From Streptomyces sp. CB03234 (lineage in GTDB: Bacteria; Actinomycetota; Actinomycetes; Streptomycetales; Streptomycetaceae): 64,000 nt of DNA. Numbering within the stretch: the first letter of the stretch is position 1; each line of letters starts with the position of its first letter. The notes below the pieces were generated by a model, which saw nothing but the letters and a program-made list of their open reading frames with translations, was not told the origin of the DNA and searched no databases. The stretch lies in the NCBI RefSeq assembly GCF_001905885.1, contig NZ_LIYH01000001.1, forward strand, positions 746,169 through 810,168. The letters are read 5' to 3'. Both the position numbers and the translations under genes were made by a program. Shown piece by piece: positions 1 through 8,275 of the stretch.

Positions 1-2
1 CG

Positions 3-233
3 GCCGGCTCCGACGTACAGCGGCGCCGGAGCCTGGTCACCTTCAGGCACCGGGCGATCGACGCCCACGACCTGGGTTTCATCCTCTTCAGCCACGGGTT
101 CATGGTGCGCTCCGACGGACACTGCCAGGCCGGGAGAGGGGAGAAGGACGGTTCCGTACGCGTCAGTCTCCATGTGCACAACACACCCGAAGAGATCGAA
201 AGGCTCCTCACCACGCTCGCCAGCCTGCAATGA
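3..233 (+). CDS. Cysteine desulfurase / class V aminotransferase, C-terminal part
   Basis: Partial gene entering from the left edge; 76 residues remain before the TGA. The segment GHC (codon for Cys at 123-125) sits in the position of the active-site Cys loop of SufS-type desulfurases, and the following block (RVSLHVHNT, then PEEIERLLTTL) matches the family's conserved C-terminal helix, where SufS proteins read RASxxxYNTxEEVDxL. These PLP enzymes take sulfur from cysteine. From the fragment alone I cannot separate a true SufS from the broader isopenicillin-N-epimerase-like class V proteins common in Streptomyces. Confidence 0.72.
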   Translation, partial: AGSDVQRRRSLVTFRHRAIDAHDLGFILFSHGFMVRSDGHCQAGRGEKDGSVRVSLHVHNTPEEIERLLTTLASLQ

Positions 234-276
234 TTTTCAATAGCAGAAGCGGGTCACGTGGTGCGGAGGGACACGG

Positions 277-1041
277 GTGGCGATGGGTGTGAACGCGGTG
301 ACGGCCGCGCGATGGGTGGAGCGCTGGGAGGACCAGCAACAGCGGTACGCGGTCGACCGCGAGGAGAGCCTCACCGTCATCGCGGACGTGGTCGAGCATG
401 TGACGCGCGGCCAGGCCGGGCCGCCGCTCGTCCTCGACCTGGGCAGCGGGCCGGGCTCCCTGGCGGCACGGCTGGCCGGCCGCCTCCCGGGCGCCGAGGT
501 GCTGGCCGTCGACGGCGACCCGCTCCTGCTGGAGCTGGGCAGCACGTACTACGGCTCCGCCCTCCGTTACGTCGAGGCGATGATCGGCGAGCCGGGCTGG
601 CTCGACGCCCTCGCCCTGGACCGCCCGGTGGACGCGGCCGTGTCCACGACGGCCCTGCACTACCTGGACCGCCGCACCCTGTGCGAGGTCTACCGCGACC
701 TGGCCGGGCGGCTGCGTCCGGGCGGCGTCCTCGTCAACGGCGACCACATCAGCCCGGACTCCCCGAAGGTGTCCGAGCTGGCCGTCGACATCGGCCGCCG
801 CCACGCCGAGCGGCACCTGACGTTCACCCACGACGACTGGGAGTCCTGGTGGTCGGGCGCGGCCTCCGACCCGGAGCTGGCCCGCTTCCTCGGCCGGCGC
901 GGGGGCCACCGGCACCCGCGCTGCGAGGGCAACGACCTGACCGTCTCCAGCCACCTGGACCTGCTGCGCGAGGCCGGGTTCGCGCAGGTGGGCGTGGTCT
1001 GGCAGTACGGCCACAGCCACATCCTGGCCGCCGTCCGCTGA
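277..1041 (+). CDS. Class I SAM-dependent methyltransferase
   Basis: 254 residues. SAM-binding motif I reads LDLGSGPGS at about residues 53-61, and the acidic end of strand 2 (VLAVDGDP, D79/D81) is where the SAM ribose would be bound. A post-motif segment LRPGGVLVNGDH supports a Methyltransf_12/25-type fold. The GTG start at 277 is chosen because GGAGG at 265-269 lies seven bases upstream; an in-frame ATG at 283 would be too far. It is the only gene between the desulfurase tail and the convergent pyroglutamyl-peptidase-like gene. The substrate is not predictable from sequence. Confidence 0.85.
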   Translation: MAMGVNAVTAARWVERWEDQQQRYAVDREESLTVIADVVEHVTRGQAGPPLVLDLGSGPGSLAARLAGRLPGAEVLAVDGDPLLLELGSTYYGSALRYVEAMIGEPGWLDALALDRPVDAAVSTTALHYLDRRTLCEVYRDLAGRLRPGGVLVNGDHISPDSPKVSELAVDIGRRHAERHLTFTHDDWESWWSGAASDPELARFLGRRGGHRHPRCEGNDLTVSSHLDLLREAGFAQVGVVWQYGHSHILAAVR

Positions 1042-1042
1042 C

Positions 1043-2272
1043 CTACGCGCCGGACGCCGCCACCGCGATGACGGCCCTGACCTGGGCGGTGATGTCCGCC
1101 CGGCTGCGCAGGAACTCCGGGTCCGTCACCGCGTCCGTGTTCCCCGCGCCGAACCGCAGCACCGGCGTGTGCACATGCCCGCCCGGCAGGTCCGGCAGGC
1201 CCAGCCGGTCGCGCAGGAGTGTGGCGCGGTACGCGATCTCGTTGGACAGGTAGTCCCCGCCGCCGCCCGCGCGGGCCGCCGAGCCCGGCGTCGGGCCGTC
1301 GGGGCGGACCACCGGGGCCGTGCCGCCCGCCGGGATCTCGGTCACCGACGTGTTGTCGTACACCGGGAACGGGCCCGTGCCGGCCGCGACGATCTTCGCG
1401 TACGGCAGGGTCGTCGCCGTCCACTGCGGTTGCGAGGCCGGGTCGGCGACCGGCACGGGGCCCCGCTCGGACACGTTCTCGTTGTCGCCGAACCCGCCGC
1501 GCCAGGCCCCGTTGTAGCGCTCGATGTCGAAGCGGCCGACCCGGCCCTGGCTCACCGTCGTGAAGGCGTCCACGCGCGGCAGGTGCGGCGCGAGGGTCCG
1601 CTCCACCTCGCCGTCCGCGAAGTCCGCCCACCGCACCGGGAACACCGCCGTCTCCACCCGGGCGAGCTGCCCGTCCGCCGTACGGATCAGCGTCCCGTCC
1701 AGCGCCAGCGCCGCCGCGCCCGACGGGTTGCTGATCCGGATGTCCCGGTCCAGCGTGAACGGGTCGAACCCGGTCATCAGCACCCGCTTGACGCCCTTGC
1801 CCACGGGGTGGCGGATGGTGTCCTGGCCGCGCGAGGAGGTCTCCAGCCGGTCCAGCAGCCGCGCCCGCGCTTCCGGCGTCAGGGGGAATCCCGGCTCCCA
1901 GGCGCGCAGTTCCCGCGTCATGGCCAACCGCGCCCAGTACAAGGGCCGGTCGTCGTCCCGGCTCAGGTCACCCCGCGCCGGTCCCCGTCCCTGCGCGCGG
2001 TCCACCGCCCGCTGCCACAGCCGCGAGGCGTGCCGTACGACGGTCCGCTCGGCCGCCGCGTACGACCCGGCCCCGTTCAGCGCGTCGGCGAACTCGGGTG
2101 CCACCGTGTCGAATCCGCTGCGGGTGAGGATCTCCCGTGGTACGGCCCGGTCGAGGCGGGCCTCCTCGACGGTGGGCTCCACGCTCGGCGCCGCCGCCCG
2201 GGCGGGAGCCGTGGGAACCGTCAGCGCGGCGAGTACCAGGACAAGCGTCGTACGCGACCGTATTCGTGACAC
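1043..2272 (-). CDS. Secreted pyroglutamyl-peptidase-like protein (C15 fold), catalytic Cys replaced by Ser
   Basis: 409 residues with an N-terminal signal peptide (hydrophobic run about 10-20, AxA-type site near 24-27). The C-terminal 250 residues follow the pyrrolidone-carboxylate peptidase fold: TGFDPF at 167-172, NPSG at 182-185, FDIERY with E251 at the place of the catalytic Glu, and GHVHTP with H368 at the place of the catalytic His. The family's nucleophile Cys, normally in a YxCN segment, is read here as YLSN with S343 (codon 1244-1246). The 150-residue N-terminal extension is not part of classical cytoplasmic Pcp, which has about 215 residues. It may be a non-peptidase homologue or a serine variant. 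Stop codon lies one base from the convergent methyltransferase. Confidence 0.78.
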   Translation of the reverse strand: MSRIRSRTTLVLVLAALTVPTAPARAAAPSVEPTVEEARLDRAVPREILTRSGFDTVAPEFADALNGAGSYAAAERTVVRHASRLWQRAVDRAQGRGPARGDLSRDDDRPLYWARLAMTRELRAWEPGFPLTPEARARLLDRLETSSRGQDTIRHPVGKGVKRVLMTGFDPFTLDRDIRISNPSGAAALALDGTLIRTADGQLARVETAVFPVRWADFADGEVERTLAPHLPRVDAFTTVSQGRVGRFDIERYNGAWRGGFGDNENVSERGPVPVADPASQPQWTATTLPYAKIVAAGTGPFPVYDNTSVTEIPAGGTAPVVRPDGPTPGSAARAGGGGDYLSNEIAYRATLLRDRLGLPDLPGGHVHTPVLRFGAGNTDAVTDPEFLRSRADITAQVRAVIAVAASGA

Positions 2273-2303
2273 GGGGACAGCCTTCCGTAGGGGTGCCGGA
2301 ACG

Positions 2304-2873
2304 CTACCGCGCCCCCAACAGCCGCAGAAAGTCCCGGAAAGCGGCCGGCATGTCCACCGCGTCCGGCTCCAGCAGCCACTGGTACTGGAGCCCGTCCATC
2401 ACGGCCGTCATCAGCGGCGCCGCCTGTTCCGGCGTCAGCCCGCCGGGCAGCCGGTCGCCGTACTCCGCCCGCAGGACGGCCGCCATCTCGGCCCGCACCT
2501 GGGCGTAGCGGCGGGTGAAGAACTCGCGCGCCGGGTGATCCTCCGTCACGCTCTCGCCGAGCAGCGCCGAGAAGGTCTGCACGATGCCCGGCCGCATCGC
2601 GTTGTACTCCACGAGGGAGACCAGCAGGTCGGGCCGCCAGCCCTCGCGCCCGCCGCTCCCGCCCGTGTCCCACTGGTCGCGCTCCTCCAGGACCGCGACG
2701 AGCAGCGCCTCCTTGGTGGGGAAGTAGTGCAGGAGCCCCTGCTGGGTCAGGCCGACCCGCTCGGCGACCGCGCCGAGCGACGCGCCCCGGTAGCCGCGTT
2801 CGGCGATCACTTCGAGGGCCGCGCGCACGATCTCCGCACGCCGTTCCTCACTCCTGGCCCTGGCCGCTGCCAT
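2304..2873 (-). CDS. TetR-family transcriptional regulator
   Basis: 189 residues. The N-terminal helix-turn-helix spans about residues 8-55 with the diagnostic TetR sequence AERVGLTQQGLLHYF; the C-terminal helical domain is unrelated to any ligand class I recognise. Start ATG at 2871-2873 is preceded on the minus strand by a GAGGAGCGGAG purine stretch; a longer reading through the GH3 gene is a shadow. It is divergent from the beta-glucosidase gene with 109 bp between starts, and that gap holds a direct repeat and an inverted repeat, so local control of the glucosidase is likely (inference). Confidence 0.9.
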   Translation of the reverse strand: MAAARARSEERRAEIVRAALEVIAERGYRGASLGAVAERVGLTQQGLLHYFPTKEALLVAVLEERDQWDTGGSGGREGWRPDLLVSLVEYNAMRPGIVQTFSALLGESVTEDHPAREFFTRRYAQVRAEMAAVLRAEYGDRLPGGLTPEQAAPLMTAVMDGLQYQWLLEPDAVDMPAAFRDFLRLLGAR

Positions 2874-2890
2874 TCTCGTACTCCGCTCCT

Positions 2891-2936
2891 CTGATAACGG
2901 AAAGATAACGAAACCTACCGCACTACAGGTAGTGGG
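2891..2936. promoter_or_regulatory. Candidate operator between tetR and the GH3 glucosidase
   Basis: The divergent gap holds a direct repeat GATAACG at 2893-2899 and 2904-2910 (11-bp period, one helical turn) followed by an inverted pair CTACC (2915-2919) / GGTAG (2928-2932). These are the most AT-rich bases in the gap and lie where both promoters must be. Assignment to the adjacent TetR protein is inference. Confidence 0.45.
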
Positions 2937-2982
2937 CGCACCATGGGGCGTACCGCACGCACGCCGACACGGAGGTACGACA

Positions 2983-5427
2983 GTGACAGACGCGACCGGT
3001 AGCCGGTACGAGCCGGCCGTCGAGGCGGCACTCGGCAAGCTCGACCTCGACGCCAAGACCCGCCTCCTGGCCGGCCAGGACATGTGGACGCTGCCCGCCC
3101 TCCCCGAGATCGGCCTGACGTCGCTGGTCATGTCCGACGGCCCGATCGGCGTACGCGGGGTGCGCTGGACCGCCGACGACCCCTCCGTCGCCCTGCCGTC
3201 CCCCACCGCGCTCGCCGCCACCTGGGACCCCGCCCTCGCCCGCCGCGCCGGCCGGCTCCTCGCCCAGGAGGCCCGCCGCAAGGGCGTCCACGTCCTCCTC
3301 GCCCCCACCGTCAACCTCCACCGCTCACCCCTCGGCGGGCGCCACTTCGAGGCGTACAGCGAGGACCCCTACCTCACCGGCGCCATCGGCACCGGCTACG
3401 TCCTGGGCGTCCAGGACGGCGGCGTCGGCACCACCGTCAAGCACTTCGTCGCCAACGACGCCGAGACCGACCGCTTCACCGTGAACAACAAGATCGACGC
3501 TCGGCCGCTCCGGGAGCTCTATCTCGCCCCCTTCGAGGCGATCGTCACCAACGCCCGCCCCTGGGGCATCATGACCGCCTACAACCAGGTCAACGGCGCC
3601 ACCATGACCGAGCACCACCACCTGGTGAACGAGGTGCTGCGCGGCGAGTGGGGCTTCGACGGCTTCAACGTCTCCGACTGGATGGCCGCCCGCGACACCA
3701 AGCGCGCCATCGAAGGCGGCCTGGACGTCGCCATGCCCGGCCCCCGCACCGTGTACGGCGAGGCCCTCGCCGCCGCCGTCCGCGCGGGCGAGGTCGACGA
3801 GACGGCCGTCGACGCGGCCGTACGCAACGTTCTGCGCCTCGCCGCCCGCGTCGGCGCCCTGGAGGGTGCCGGGCCCGTCGTCACCGCCTACCCGGCGCCT
3901 CTGGACGGCGACGCCCTCGCCCGCGAGGTCGCCCGCCGCTCCTTCGTCCTCGTACGGAACGAAGGTGCCCTCCCGCTGGCGCCGGGCGGGACCGTCGCCC
4001 TCCTCGGCGCCGCCGCCCGCGACGCCCGCGTCCTCGGCGGCGGCTCCGCCCAGGTCTTCCCCGACCACACCGTCTCCCCGCTCGACGGCCTCACCGCCGC
4101 CCTCCCCTCCGGCACGCTGACCTACGCCATCGGCGCCGAGCCCAGCGACGAGCTCGCCCCCGCCCGCCAGGGCTTCGAGCTGCGCGCCGTCTGCCGCGAC
4201 GCCGGCGGCACCGTCATCGGCGCGGGCTCGCTGCCCAACGGCCAGGTCCAGTGGATCGGCGACGACCTGCCCGAGGGCGTCACCTACGAGAAGCTGCACA
4301 GCATCGAGATCACCGGCACCTTCACGCCCCGCGAGAGCGGCGAGCACGCCTTCGGCACGCGCGGCCTGGGCGCCTTCACCCTCACCGTCGCGGGCCGGAC
4401 CCTCTACGACGGCGTCCAGGAGATGGGCGACGAGGCCGACCCGTTCGAGGCGTTCTTCGGCGCCCCGCTGGAGCGCGGCAAGGTCGCCCTCACCGAGGGC
4501 GTCCCCGTCGAGGTGTCCCTCCTCCACCCGCTCGACCAGGAGCACGCCGCGCCGCTGCCGGGCGTGATGTTCTCCTTCGTCCACCTCGGGCCGCGCCGCG
4601 ACCCCGACGAGCTGATCGCCGAGGCCGCCGAGGCCGCCCGCGCCGCCGACACCGCCGTCGTGGTGGTCGCCACCACCGAGCGCGTCGAGTCCGAGGGCTT
4701 CGACCGCGCCGACCTGAAGCTGCCCGGCCGCCAGGACGACCTCGTACGGGCCGTCGCCGCCGCCAACCCGAACACCGTCGTGGTCGTCAACGCCGGCTCC
4801 CCGGTCGAGATGCCGTGGCGCGACGACGTCGCGGCCGTGCTGCTGAGCTGGTTCCCCGGCCAGGAGGGCGGCGCCGCGCTCGCCGACGTCCTCCTCGGTG
4901 CCGAGGAGCCCGGCGGCCGCCTGCCCACCACCTGGCCGGCCACCCTCGCCGACGCGCCCGTCACCGAGGTCACCCCCACGGACGGCGAACTCCACTACAC
5001 CGAGGGCCTCTTCACCGGCTACCGCGCCTGGGACCGGGCCGGCACCACCCCCGCGTACCCCTTCGGGCACGGCCTCGGCTACACCACCTGGGAGTACGAG
5101 GCCCTGGAGCTGACCCCGGAGGGCGCCACCGTCCGCGTCCGCAACACCGGCTCCCGCCCCGGCCGCGAGACCGTCCAGCTGTACGTCGCACCCGTGGACG
5201 ACCGGGTGGAGCGCCCGGCCCGCTGGCTCGCGGGATTCGCGAGCGTCGAGGCCGGCCCCGGCGAGAGTGCCGAGGCCGAGATCCCGCTCCCTAAGAGGGC
5301 GTTCGAGATCTGGGACGAGGCGACCGGCGCGTGGACGGCGATCCCGGGCACGTACGAGATCCGCGCCAGCCGCTCGCTCACCGACACCCGCCTGCGCGCC
5401 ACGCTGACGGTCGAAGGAACGGACTAG
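2983..5427 (+). CDS. Glycoside hydrolase family 3 beta-glucosidase with PA14-like insert
   Basis: 814 residues, without a signal peptide, so probably cytoplasmic and acting on imported oligosaccharides. The GH3 N-terminal barrel carries KHFVAND (K153-H154) and FNVSDWM with the nucleophile Asp at residue 232. A PA14-like domain (roughly residues 390-540) interrupts the C-terminal GH3 sandwich, and a fibronectin-III-like domain closes the protein after GHGLGYTTW. The GTG start at 2983 has GGAGG at 2971-2975 seven bases upstream; the in-frame ATG further upstream lacks one. Family knowledge gives hydrolysis of terminal beta-D-glucosyl or related residues. Exact sugar specificity cannot be read. 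Confidence 0.92.
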   Translation: MTDATGSRYEPAVEAALGKLDLDAKTRLLAGQDMWTLPALPEIGLTSLVMSDGPIGVRGVRWTADDPSVALPSPTALAATWDPALARRAGRLLAQEARRKGVHVLLAPTVNLHRSPLGGRHFEAYSEDPYLTGAIGTGYVLGVQDGGVGTTVKHFVANDAETDRFTVNNKIDARPLRELYLAPFEAIVTNARPWGIMTAYNQVNGATMTEHHHLVNEVLRGEWGFDGFNVSDWMAARDTKRAIEGGLDVAMPGPRTVYGEALAAAVRAGEVDETAVDAAVRNVLRLAARVGALEGAGPVVTAYPAPLDGDALAREVARRSFVLVRNEGALPLAPGGTVALLGAAARDARVLGGGSAQVFPDHTVSPLDGLTAALPSGTLTYAIGAEPSDELAPARQGFELRAVCRDAGGTVIGAGSLPNGQVQWIGDDLPEGVTYEKLHSIEITGTFTPRESGEHAFGTRGLGAFTLTVAGRTLYDGVQEMGDEADPFEAFFGAPLERGKVALTEGVPVEVSLLHPLDQEHAAPLPGVMFSFVHLGPRRDPDELIAEAAEAARAADTAVVVVATTERVESEGFDRADLKLPGRQDDLVRAVAAANPNTVVVVNAGSPVEMPWRDDVAAVLLSWFPGQEGGAALADVLLGAEEPGGRLPTTWPATLADAPVTEVTPTDGELHYTEGLFTGYRAWDRAGTTPAYPFGHGLGYTTWEYEALELTPEGATVRVRNTGSRPGRETVQLYVAPVDDRVERPARWLAGFASVEAGPGESAEAEIPLPKRAFEIWDEATGAWTAIPGTYEIRASRSLTDTRLRATLTVEGTD

Positions 5428-6359
5428 CGGATCCCGAACGCGTACACGGTTTGTGACGCGTACACCTCGCCCGGCCGCAGGACCGTACTCGGGAACTCCG
5501 GCCGGTTCGGGGAGTCGGGGAAGGCCTGCGTCTCCAGGGCGACACCGTCGAGGTGGTCCGGCGCGTACACCTGGAGGCCCGGCTCCGTCGTACGGACCGT
5601 CAGCAGCCGGCCGGTCACCGGCGAGTACAGCTCGGCCGCCGGGCCGTCGACGCCACGGTCCAGGACGAAGTTGTGGTCCAGCCCCGTGCCCACCGGGCGT
5701 GACGTCCGGAAATCCAGCCGGGTGCCGTCCACCGTCGCGATCTCACCGGTCGGGATCGCGGCGTCGTCCAGCGGCGTGAAGTGCCCGGCGGCGAGCCGCA
5801 TCTCGTGCGCACCGCCCAGGTTCCAGTACGTGTGGTTCGTCAGCGCCACCACCGTCGGCGCGTCCGTCACCGCCTCGTACGCGATCCGCAGCGCCCCCTC
5901 CGCGTCCAGGGTGTACGTGGCGGAGACCTCCAGCCGCCCGGGGAAGCCCTCCTCGCCGTCCGGGCTGACCCGCGACAGCCGCACCCCGCCGTCGACCGCC
6001 TCCGCGTCCCACACCCGCTTGTCGAACCCGCGCTCGCCGCCGTGCAGGCAGTTCGGGCCGCCGTTGCGCGCCAGCCGGTGCGTCCGCCCGTCCAGCGTGA
6101 ACGACCCGCCGGCTATCCGGTTGGCGTACCGCCCCACCAGCGCCCCGAAGTACGGCCCCGGATCGGCCTCGTACCCGGCCGGGGAGCCGTACCCCAGCAC
6201 CACGTTCGCGACGGCACCGTCCCGGTCGGGCACCTCCACCGACTGCACGATGCCGCCGTACGTCAGCACCCCCACCCGCGTGCCGCCCCGTTCCATGACC
6301 CAGCGGTGGACCGTCGTACCGTCGGCCAGCCGGCCGCCCGGTTCACATCGAGTTCTCAT
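5424..6359 (-). CDS. galM: Aldose 1-epimerase (galactose mutarotase family)
   Basis: 311 residues. Conserved mutarotase landmarks are present: GRYANRI, NCLHGG with the substrate-binding His, TNHTYWNL with the catalytic His, GLDHNFVL, and LETQAFPDSPN with the catalytic Glu. The enzyme interconverts alpha and beta anomers of aldoses. Its ATG (6357-6359) overlaps the TGA of the upstream SGNH hydrolase by four bases, so the two are translationally coupled. Convergent with the GH3 glucosidase, whose stop overlaps this stop by four bases; the three genes form a plausible carbohydrate-handling group (inference). Confidence 0.9.
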   Translation of the reverse strand: MRTRCEPGGRLADGTTVHRWVMERGGTRVGVLTYGGIVQSVEVPDRDGAVANVVLGYGSPAGYEADPGPYFGALVGRYANRIAGGSFTLDGRTHRLARNGGPNCLHGGERGFDKRVWDAEAVDGGVRLSRVSPDGEEGFPGRLEVSATYTLDAEGALRIAYEAVTDAPTVVALTNHTYWNLGGAHEMRLAAGHFTPLDDAAIPTGEIATVDGTRLDFRTSRPVGTGLDHNFVLDRGVDGPAAELYSPVTGRLLTVRTTEPGLQVYAPDHLDGVALETQAFPDSPNRPEFPSTVLRPGEVYASQTVYAFGIR

Positions 6360-7255
6360 GCAGTGATGATGCGGTACGCGATCTCCGCCAGCCGCTCCTG
6401 GCCGTTCCTGCTCGGATGGAACCAGTCCCAGCGGCTGAGCTGCGCGCCCGTGAACCGGTGGTCGAACACCGCCCCGCCGTCGTACCGGCACAGCCGGTCC
6501 TCCGCACACACGTCACGGAGCACCTCGTTGTACGCCACCACCCGCTCGTACACCTCCTCGCGCCGCTCCCCGGCCGCCACGCCCAGGTCGTCGGCGTCGC
6601 CGAGCATCGACGCGCAGACGCCCAGCTTCCACACCTCCCTGCCGAGCGGGCTGCCCCGCCCGGTCGACCACAGCCGTTTCAGGTCGGGCACGCTCGCCAC
6701 GTACACCTGGCTTTTCGGCGACACCTCGCGCAGCTCCCGCAACGCCTCCTCGAACGCGCCACGGAAGTCGGACACCGGCGTCATCAGCTCGGCGCTGTCC
6801 CGGCAGGCGTCGTTCGCGCCGACCATCACGGTCACCAGGCCCGGCTTCTTCGCGGCGGCCTTCGCCATCTGGCCCGGCAGTTCCGCCACCCGCGCCCCGG
6901 ACCGGGCCAGGTTCCAGCTGCGGGCGGGCAGCGCCGACGGGCCCAGCAGGCGTCGCGCGAGGCTGTTCACCCGTACGTCGGTGCCGGTCGCCCAGGACGC
7001 CTCGGGGCAGTCGGCCAGCAGCCCGCACGCGTCGAACCCGCGCGTGATCGAATCGCCGACCGCCGCGACCGAGGCGGGGCTGCGGTCCCACGCGGGGGAG
7101 GGCCTGGGCGCGGGGCTCGCGGAGGCGCGCGGCGCCGCGCCCGGCCCGCGCTCCGGTTCCGCCTCGCACCCGGTGAGCGCCGCGCCCGAGAGCAGGGCGG
7201 CAGCCGCCGTCCACACGGCGAGAGTTCGTATACGGCCCCGTGGGCTGTCGGGCAT
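6356..7255 (-). CDS. Lipoprotein SGNH/GDSL hydrolase
   Basis: 299 residues. The N-terminus (basic, then a hydrophobic run, then LTGC lipobox near residue 26) predicts a lipid-anchored exported protein, followed by a Pro/Ala/Ser-rich spacer. Block I is GDSITRGF with the nucleophile Ser, block III is GANDAC, and block V is DWFHPS with the catalytic Asp/His pair. These proteins hydrolyse esters or deacylate sugars outside the cell. The start at 7253-7255 is the one that gives a clean lipoprotein signal; an upstream in-frame ATG would add a non-signal leader. Coupled to galM by an ATGA overlap. Confidence 0.87.
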   Translation of the reverse strand: MPDSPRGRIRTLAVWTAAAALLSGAALTGCEAEPERGPGAAPRASASPAPRPSPAWDRSPASVAAVGDSITRGFDACGLLADCPEASWATGTDVRVNSLARRLLGPSALPARSWNLARSGARVAELPGQMAKAAAKKPGLVTVMVGANDACRDSAELMTPVSDFRGAFEEALRELREVSPKSQVYVASVPDLKRLWSTGRGSPLGREVWKLGVCASMLGDADDLGVAAGERREEVYERVVAYNEVLRDVCAEDRLCRYDGGAVFDHRFTGAQLSRWDWFHPSRNGQERLAEIAYRIITA

Positions 7256-7504
7256 CCGGTAGCCCTTTCGTCGGCGTCCTGGCGAGTGAAAGCTTGGTGT
7301 CAACGTCCCCCGGGCAGACCGTACGTCATCCCAAGCGCCCCGGCGCACGGTAGCTTTTCCCCGTCGAACCGTCAGGCGCCTTCGCCAACCGGCTCCGGTA
7401 AATTACATCACGTCACATGCTGTCCCTTTTGCGGAGTTTCACTCCCGATGCTGTTTACTGAGGCCGCTGGGAAAGGCGAACCTCGTCCCACACTGGAGGT
7501 CCCG

Positions 7505-7999
7505 GTGACGACACGTGGAGTCCTGTACGTACACTCCGCACCGCGCGCGCTGTGTCCGCACGTCGAATGGGCGGTGGCGGGCGTGCTCGGTGCGCGGGTC
7601 CAGCTCGACTGGATCAGGCAGCCGGCGTCCCCGGGCACCTGGAGAGCGGAGTTCTCCTGGCAGGGCGAACCGGGCACCGCCTCCAAGCTGGCCTCCGCGC
7701 TGCGCGGCTGGCAGATGCTCCGCTTCGAGGTCACCGCCGAGCCCTGCTCCACCGCCGAGGGCGAGCGCTACAGCGCCACGCCCGAGCTGGGCATCTTCCA
7801 CGCGGTCACCGGCATCCACGGCGACATCCTGATCCCCGAGGACCGCCTGCGCGCCGCCCTCGCCCGCGCCGCCCGGGGCGAGACGCAGCTGGAGGCCGAG
7901 ATCGCCAAGCTGCTGGGCAAGCCCTGGGACGACGAACTCGAACCCTTCCGCTACGCCGGCGAAGGCGCCCCGGTCCGCTGGCTCCACCAGGTCGTCTGA
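7505..7999 (+). CDS. DUF3145 family protein
   Basis: 164 residues, conserved in actinobacteria and regularly found beside fabF; its biochemical role is unknown. The protein starts MTTRGVLYVHSAP and contains the family's segment GIHGDILIPEDRLR near residue 100. GTG at 7505 is preferred because GGAGG at 7495-7499 lies five bases upstream; the in-frame ATG at 7448 lacks a comparable site. It converges on fabF across a 276-bp gap that ends in a strong bidirectional hairpin. Confidence 0.9.
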   Translation: MTTRGVLYVHSAPRALCPHVEWAVAGVLGARVQLDWIRQPASPGTWRAEFSWQGEPGTASKLASALRGWQMLRFEVTAEPCSTAEGERYSATPELGIFHAVTGIHGDILIPEDRLRAALARAARGETQLEAEIAKLLGKPWDDELEPFRYAGEGAPVRWLHQVV

Positions 8000-8229
8000 C
8001 TCTTCACGCGCCGGACTCCGTCCGGCGGTCCCGGCACCGCGCCGCACCGCCCCACGGCGCGGGCGGGGCCGAGAGCTTGGGGGAGGCTCGGTCGCGGTTC
8101 CCGATTCCGTTTGGGGAGGCCGCCGGCCCTGTGGGGGTCCCCCTCTGGGGGAGAGCCGAGCCCGGAGGGGCCCCGCCCCCACCCACCGGCCTTGTGGCCA
8201 CCGCGCCCCGATGCTGCCCGAACATGGGA
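8000..8229. other. GC-rich intergenic stretch without a gene
   Basis: I see no supported coding region here. Short complementary G/C blocks around 8133-8151 (GGGGGTCCCCC overlapping CCCCCTCTGGGGG) can form alternative small hairpins. Reading frames that cross this stretch are open only because of base composition. Confidence 0.5.
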
Positions 8230-8260
8230 CTGGGCCCACCCCTCCAAGGGGTGGGCCCAG
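8230..8260. terminator. Bidirectional terminator between DUF3145 and fabF
   Basis: A perfect 13-bp stem (8230-8242 paired with 8248-8260) with a five-base loop TCCAA lies 16 bp past the fabF stop and 230 bp past the DUF3145 stop. No T-tract follows on either strand, which is usual for Streptomyces terminators. Confidence 0.85.
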
Positions 8261-8275
8261 CGTCACAGCGCGACG

